DNA from: Choanephora cucurbitarum
Lineage: Eukaryota > Mucoromycota > Mucoromycetes > Mucorales > Choanephoraceae
Assembly (NCBI GenBank): GCA_025331435.1
Contig: JAIWNI010000211.1
Coordinates: 1 to 23,846 of the forward strand
Reading direction: 5' to 3'
DNA length: 23,846 nt
Part shown: piece after piece, positions 18,397 through 23,846 of the stretch
How positions within the stretch are numbered: the first letter of the stretch is position 1
How the letters are laid out: each line of letters opens with the position of its first letter
Notes under the pieces: generated by a model
Told to the model about the DNA's origin: nothing
The model's input: only the letters and a program-made list of their open reading frames with translations
The model's database searches: none
Made by a program: the position numbers and the translations under genes

Positions 18397-19161
18397 GGTT
18401 TGAGATTGACTCTCTATGGTCTTTTATACTAACTAAAATTCTATCATGTTGTTACAACGTTACACGGTTACTTACAATAAATGCAGTCTCTTGTTAACCT
18501 GAAGAGATAGTTCATGTTATACACCTTTTTTTTTTTTTAAGGTAAGCTCTCTTTTTTTTCTTTCTTTTTTTAATAAGTATCTTTTTAAGTGGGGGATATT
18601 TATTTAGACTTTTCTCACTAGCTTTAAAAAGAGTAGATATTCCTACTTATGCATCACAAGGTGGATACTATGTACACAGTTAAATACAGACGTATCAAGA
18701 GCCTCATACTTGTGTCTATGGATACTGACGATAGGTACTCTCTAACTACATTTCCAACAAGTGGATACAATTCTTTTATAAATCCATTGTCAGCTGATTG
18801 TAGATCTCTTTCTTACCAACTACCTTCCTCCCCCTTTATTGGCCAATAAATAGGGTTGAACATTTTTGCGAATTCAGTCCTGAAAACTTATCTAAAATCA
18901 ACACCAAGATAGTTTTAAAGAAAAAATGAGATCTCAAGTAAATAAGCAAAAGACTTTTTGAAAAAATAAAAAAAAAAGGGGGCAATAGTTGTACATTCTG
19001 ACAGCTATTCCTGGTGAAATGAACAGACAAAATGTAACTTTCTGCAACACTGCCCGCTTTACTTGTGTTACCTGAATCTTATCTAAGAGTTATTTAGAAG
19101 TCCACTCTTTTTATTATTTTTTTCTTCTTCTTTTCTTCATCATCTTCAGTTGTCATCACTC
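18397..19161. promoter_or_regulatory. upstream region of cyp51
   Basis: No gene is supported in these 765 bp. There are pyrimidine tracts at 18524-18570 and just before the ATG (19110-19150), and a CCTCCCCC box next to ATTGG and CCAAT at 18830-18845. I see no clear TATA box or match to known sterol-response motifs. Short upstream ATG frames exist (for example at about 19019), but the transcription start is unknown. Confidence 0.4.
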
Positions 19162-20922
19162 ATGGCCATCATATCCACTTTGGTCAACACCTTACCTATC
19201 TACCGGCACACTCACACTGTATGCTTTTCTTGCTTTATGTGTTTATGTGATTGTGAACATTTTAAACCAACTGGTAATACACTTTTATTTAAAAAAAAAT
19301 TTTTTTTTATTTTATTCACATCAATCTATCAGTTGGGTCCTAAAGATCCCAAGGCACCACCTGAAGTATTCTCTTGGATCCCTTTTATGGGTAATGCTGT
19401 TGAATTTGGCATGTAAGTACATTTGAGCATAAAAGAAATAGAGACTGACGCGCCTATGTCTATCAGAAACCCTATCAAGTTTCTTTAAGGAATGTCAGAA
19501 AAAGTATGGTGATGTCTTCACTTTTCATATGGTAGGCAGAAAGGTCACTGTGTTCTTGGGTGCTGAAGGCAATCAGTTTGTCTTCAACTCAAAGCAAAAT
19601 CTATCTTCTGCTGCTGAAGCTTACAACCATATGACAAAATACGTTTTCGGTCCTGAAGTAGTCTATGATGCACCCCATAGTGTCTTTTTGGAACAAAAGA
19701 GGTAAGCTGTTGACATGCATTGAACAAGAGGATCTTATGGTTATCTTAGATTCATCAAGGCCGGTTTGAATTCCGAGTGTTTCCGTCAACATGTCCCTAT
19801 GATTGTGGAAGAAGTCACTCAGTTCTTCAAGGACTACCAAAAGCCTTCAGGCAAATTCGATGCCTATCATACCTTTGGTTCCTTGATCATCTGTACTGCT
19901 TCTCGCTGTTTGATGGGTAAGGAAATCCGTGCTAATTTGGATGGGAATGTAGCCAAACTTTATTATGATCTGGATCAAGGATTTCAACCTATCAACTTCA
20001 TCTTCCCCAACTTACCTTTGCCTTCTTACCGTAAGCGTGATGAAGCATGTAAGAAGATGGCCGATCTTTACTCGAGTATCATTCAACGTAGAAAGGCAGA
20101 TGGTGATCATGTAAGTGTCTTGTTTAGGAATTCATTTTCGGAGGGGGGAAACTTATTTTTTTTTTAAAGTCAAATGCTGATTTACTTCAAGCCTTGATGG
20201 ATGCCAACTACAAAGATGGTTCTCCTGTGCCTGATAAACACATTGCCGGTATGATGATTGCCGTCCTGTTTGGTGGTCAACACACATCAGCCACGACCAC
20301 AGCCTGGACCATGCTCGAGTTGGCTGCTCGTCCAGACCTCATTCGTGCTTTACGTGAAGAACAGATTGCCAAGTTGGGTTCCTTAAAGGCCGATTTGACT
20401 TTTGAAAACCTCAAGGAATTAACGCTCTTAGAGAACTGTGTCAAGGAAACCCTTCGTCTTCACCCACCTATCTTCCAGATGATGAGAAAGGTCGTGGCTG
20501 ACAAGATCACCTATGAAAAGACAGGCCATGAGATCCCCAAGGGTACTTTCTTGTGTGCTGTTCCTGGTGTGACACAGACAGACGAGACTTATTTCAAGGA
20601 ACCTCTTAAATACAACCCCATGCGTTGGGTTGATCTAGATGATCCTGTTCATCAGATGGAAGCTGGTGATGATGCCAATGTCGATTATGGTTTTGGTGCT
20701 GTTGGTATCTCTTCAAAGAATCCCTTCTTACCTTTTGGTGCAGGTCGTCATCGTTGTATTGGTGAACAATTTGGTTATCTTCAGATCAAGACGATTGTGG
20801 CTACCTTACTTCGTCTCTTTGATTTCGAATTGGATGGTAAACAAGTGCCCAAGTCTGATTATACCTCCATGGTAGTCGTGCCTGAAAAGCCTGCTTATCT
20901 CAAATATGCTTGGAGAGAATAA
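19162..20922 (+). CDS. erg11: lanosterol 14-alpha-demethylase (CYP51), two frame breaks
   Basis: This ER-membrane cytochrome P450 removes the 14-alpha methyl group in ergosterol synthesis and is the azole target. Exons are 19162-19273, 19333-19412, 19467-19701, 19750-20110 and 20170-20922. With the corrections the total is 512 residues, normal for the family, and all splice phases agree. The N-terminal anchor is LYAFLALCVYVIVNIL. PEVFSWIPFMGNAVEFG and YGDVFTFHM follow. The I-helix is GGQHTS (297-302), ExxR is KETLR (Glu355, Arg358), and the heme loop is FGAGRHRCIGEQF (Cys458). One base too many lies near 19195-19205 (between LVNTLPI and TGTLTLY) and one near 19480-19486 (between NPIKF and FKECQKKYG). 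Tyr130 in VVYDAP, the counterpart of Candida Tyr132, is retained, which points to the F1-type Mucorales paralogue. It is tail to tail with hid1, 111 bp apart. Confidence 0.93.
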
Positions 20923-21033
20923 TCATCTAAAGGAAACTATCTATATATTTATATCTATAAAAGCAACTTTTTTTTTTTTAATTTAATTCTCTTAATAAAA
21001 GAACATATATACACACACACACAAATATATATT

Positions 21034-23846
21034 TTATTCTGCTTTGATTTGAAATAATTTAACTAAAGTACCATTCCATGGTCCATACTCCTTCATGGTA
21101 CTCACATAGTTTTGACCCCATAACATACTTCGGAACCAAATCACCAAGGCTTCTCCCCATTGAAACTTACGAATATAAATCTCCTTTTCTTCGTCCGGTA
21201 AATCAACAGGTAAGGTCTTTAAGAATTCCATCAGACTCTCTAGAGACATGCCTTGTTCTACTGATTTCTCTTCCATCTTGGGTACTAACTGTTCATTCAA
21301 TGCAGATAGAGTCAACAGTGGGAATTTCGATTTCCAATAACTCATCCATTGTTCATTAGGTACAAATCCTTGTCGTGTAGGATAAGCTGAGAGAGTGTTT
21401 GTGCTATCACGTCTTGCTGGCTCAACTGGGTTTGAAGAACCTGCCTCGTTGGAAGGCAGATTGCTAGCGACAACAGCAGCATAAGAGAGTTTAGGTTTCT
21501 CCTCTGCCTGTACCTCTCTATCTTCTTCTTCCTCCTTGTCTTCTTTATGATCCTCCTTGTCTTCTTCTGCTGATTTTCTTTCTCTCATCTGTCTTACTCT
21601 ATTGACTTCTGCTACTGCATCCGTGAATGTCAACTTGCTCAGTTTGTCAAAGTAGTCATGATGCAAGACAACAGCGTACACCAGATTGAGGTTCTCGGCG
21701 TAATGGTAATGAATGAGGTTATTTAAGGTCTCCAGGAGATAACAAGTCAATTGAGGATTGTATTCGTCTGCTAACAGAAAGGTGGGTGAGGCCATAGAAT
21801 GGAACATGGAAATCAACTTGGAAGATGTGGTGACACCAAGGTGAGATACATAAGATGAAATGTTGGCAATAGTCAACATAAAAGCAGGATAAAGAGCAGA
21901 TAATCGACCTTGTGTGGATGAAATAAGTGTATAGATGGACTATAGAGCCAATGGTAAGATAGATAGAAATCAATCCTTGTTTTTTAACTTACAATAATCA
22001 AGAAATCAGCATACGTGCCATTGAATGCATACAATCGTATCACATTAGGAAGTGAGGCATGTGTAGTAAAGGGCTTATTGAGTTTGACACAGTATTCTTT
22101 TTCAGACGAGAGTGTCTGAAGAATGAAGGCACACATACGAACCAAACCAATTTGTGCTAAAGTAGCAATTTTAGGTCAATCAACCCTTGCTGAAATCCAT
22201 GTACATCTAAACATTCTACTTACTCATTTTGTCCTTATTGTCCATAGCATAAAAGATCAATGCAACCGTAAGATCCAAAGCTCGTTCTGTCTCCACCAAA
22301 TGCTTAATGAATCGCTTTAAAACAAAGAAAAGTCGACCATGAGTATCGAATAGATGTTTGCGACTTGTTCACTTACAGGATTTGTCTCAATCAGTCTCCA
22401 ACAGAGCATGACAACATCAATAAAACAACTCACGCGTTTAGTTGATCCAGGCAAATAAGTGTTGGCTGCAGTCATTGGATTGCTTAGGAGACGATAGATA
22501 CCAACCATCAGAAACTCAAAATCTTGTTTGCGATGCATTTTTGACATGTAATGACGGAACGCATTTTCATCTACCTTGTGATGATGAGGATCGGTCGTTC
22601 CAGGTGTAAATACTTCAAGTTCCATGCTTGTTCTGGGTATCGCATCTGGATTTTCTAATGCCAGAAGTTCAGCACGCTTGTGCGAGGTCGGACTCTGAAG
22701 TTGTTTCCTGTTGACGCAATCGTTTCAGCAGCCTGTTGAGGCGAGCGATAGTCTAACAGGATAAGTAAAGCAGTCAAGCAAAAGGAGACCAACTGTTCTC
22801 GAGGACCAACACCGACAACATGGTTGTAAGGCACCCAGCCGGTAGGGTCGTAATTACAGATTCGTGTTCAGTAAACTACACAAGATCACCAGCACTATTT
22901 TACGCTCAGTCTTGACAGCCACATAACGAAGCCATAAATCTTCCTTCAATAGAAGTTGAGAAGGCAAGACATACATGGATCTCGATAACAAGACCACCAG
23001 TAGACTAGCACTTCAGTTCGATTGGCTTCATTGTCCTTGTAGGTTGTGATTGGCAGACTAGATCCAACGCCGTTTTCCCAAATCATGTAATTCACTTTGG
23101 ATTCTTTTGTGGCTAATGCAATCGGGATTGTAAATCCAGCCAAGAAGAGAGCTTGAATAGTTACTAGAGATAAATAAGTGAGATATACTGAGGCGCAACC
23201 ATAAGAATACAACTTATTGCTACCTACAATCCAAAAGAAGCTCGCCACGACAAGGCAAAGTTTCGTATTCAGGCTTATCTTCTGGATTCTTTTTCTTTTC
23301 AACCTGTCTGGGTGTCCAGAAAAACCTCTCTTCCCATTCTGTATGCTCAGGACTTTCAAAAACAAATGGCATGATTCGCGTCATGATACGACAACAGTTC
23401 AAGAGATGGTTAATAGAATGCTGGTCTGTAGGAAAATGATTCGCATGTACTGTATCTTGCATCTTCTTCAAGACCTATTATAAACAAAGCCATGTTAGAC
23501 ACTCCACGACCCAAGAATGATTATGGAGTTTTCACCTTATCAATTAAAGTCTCAAAGTTATCTGGTGCAGAATCTCGAGTACGTCTAATGTCATTGGCAC
23601 CTATTAATGAAAATACATCATCTATTGTCTCGGGCAGGTTCCAGAACTAGCAGACATCGATTGATCAACTAACTCGGGAATAGAATTCTTCTTTTGGCTC
23701 ATACATACCAGTTCCCAAAACTCGTTTTCAGTTGGTGGAATAGTCTATCGAATCAGAAAATGTGTTTAATTGGCTGTTCTCCTTTTTGATTGTTCAATTC
23801 AGACCTTTTCCTCATATAATCTGAACACACTTTTTCTAAAGGCTAG
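21034..23846 (-). CDS. hid1: HID1 family Golgi protein, 5' end beyond the window, frame breaks
   Basis: HID1 (fission yeast Ftp105) is a peripheral Golgi/trans-Golgi protein acting in vesicle cargo sorting. Exons are <23846-23805, 23744-23709, 23646-23536, 23474-23228, 23163-22377, 22314-22224, 22156-21993 and 21939-21034. Family hallmarks are LAFRKSVFRLYEEK, DDVFSLIGANDIRRTRD, EWEERFFW, NRTEVL, YDPTGWVPYNH, LLSNPM...TYLPGSTK, VRLNKP-like VKLNKPF, the MLTIANISSYV segment, WKSKFPLLTL and WFRSMLWGQNYV. An acidic, Lys/Glu-rich insert sits at about 21500-21590. Exon 5 has a missing base near 23000-23006, an extra base near 22858-22864, and at least one more break in the variable segment 22680-22760. 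The first visible intron has a poor donor (GTCTGA). Only the first few codons are missing, cut by the window edge. Confidence 0.9.

Noticed and set aside
19162..20922. Secondary-metabolite cluster around the P450 gene
   Set aside because: The P450 is clearly CYP51 of sterol synthesis, and its neighbours are housekeeping genes, with no synthase or transporter.
2739..23010. Programmed ribosomal frameshifting as the cause of the frame breaks
   Set aside because: The breaks go in both directions, share no slippery heptamer or stop context, and hit unrelated housekeeping genes.

Overview
The window is nuclear DNA of a fungus, most likely a mucoralean (Mucoromycota). The evidence is an AT-rich background with long A and T tracts, many short GT-AG introns (about 50-90 nt), a Crypton-like tyrosine recombinase with a GCR1-type C-terminal domain, a Ste12 factor carrying C2H2 fingers, a USP22-like deubiquitinase and a HID1 orthologue (absent from baker's yeast). 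The genus cannot be fixed from the sequence alone. All gene models were assembled by hand by splicing exons in the conserved frames.

Layout. 1-4446: a Crypton-like recombinase gene (minus) in gene-poor DNA. 4447-6242: V-ATPase subunit E (vma4) and the adenylate-kinase-like ribosome factor Fap7/AK6, in tandem on plus. 6306-10875: ilv5 (minus) and ilv2 (plus), two consecutive enzymes of valine/isoleucine synthesis, divergent around a 1.18-kb spacer with three TGACTC (Gcn4/CPC1-type) sites and three copies of TGAAACACC. 11011-13172: a SAGA-type ubiquitin protease (ubp8/USP22, ten exons, minus). 13606-14696: a SWIB-domain protein. 14739-15220: a small secreted fasciclin-domain protein. 15474-17033: the transcription factor Ste12. 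17034-19161: about 2 kb without genes, holding a 984-bp unit bounded by a perfect 14-bp inverted repeat, with an internal direct repeat and a 24-bp-period G-rich array. 19162-20922: lanosterol 14-alpha-demethylase (CYP51/erg11). 21034 to the window end: HID1, whose start lies beyond the edge.

The genes are mostly housekeeping and mostly unrelated to one another; the one clear functional pair is ilv5/ilv2. Genes are packed tightly, with four tail-to-tail pairs separated by only 42-135 bp.

The most striking anomaly is a set of about ten single-base frame breaks inside otherwise perfectly conserved reading frames: the recombinase, ilv5, the SWIB gene, the fasciclin gene, ste12, cyp51 (two) and hid1 (at least three). 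vma4, AK6, ilv2 and ubp8 have none. In every case the conserved protein continues in another frame with family-typical spacing. Residual sequencing or assembly indels are the simplest explanation, but the reads must decide. Apart from the recombinase and the 984-bp repeat unit I see no clearly novel system.
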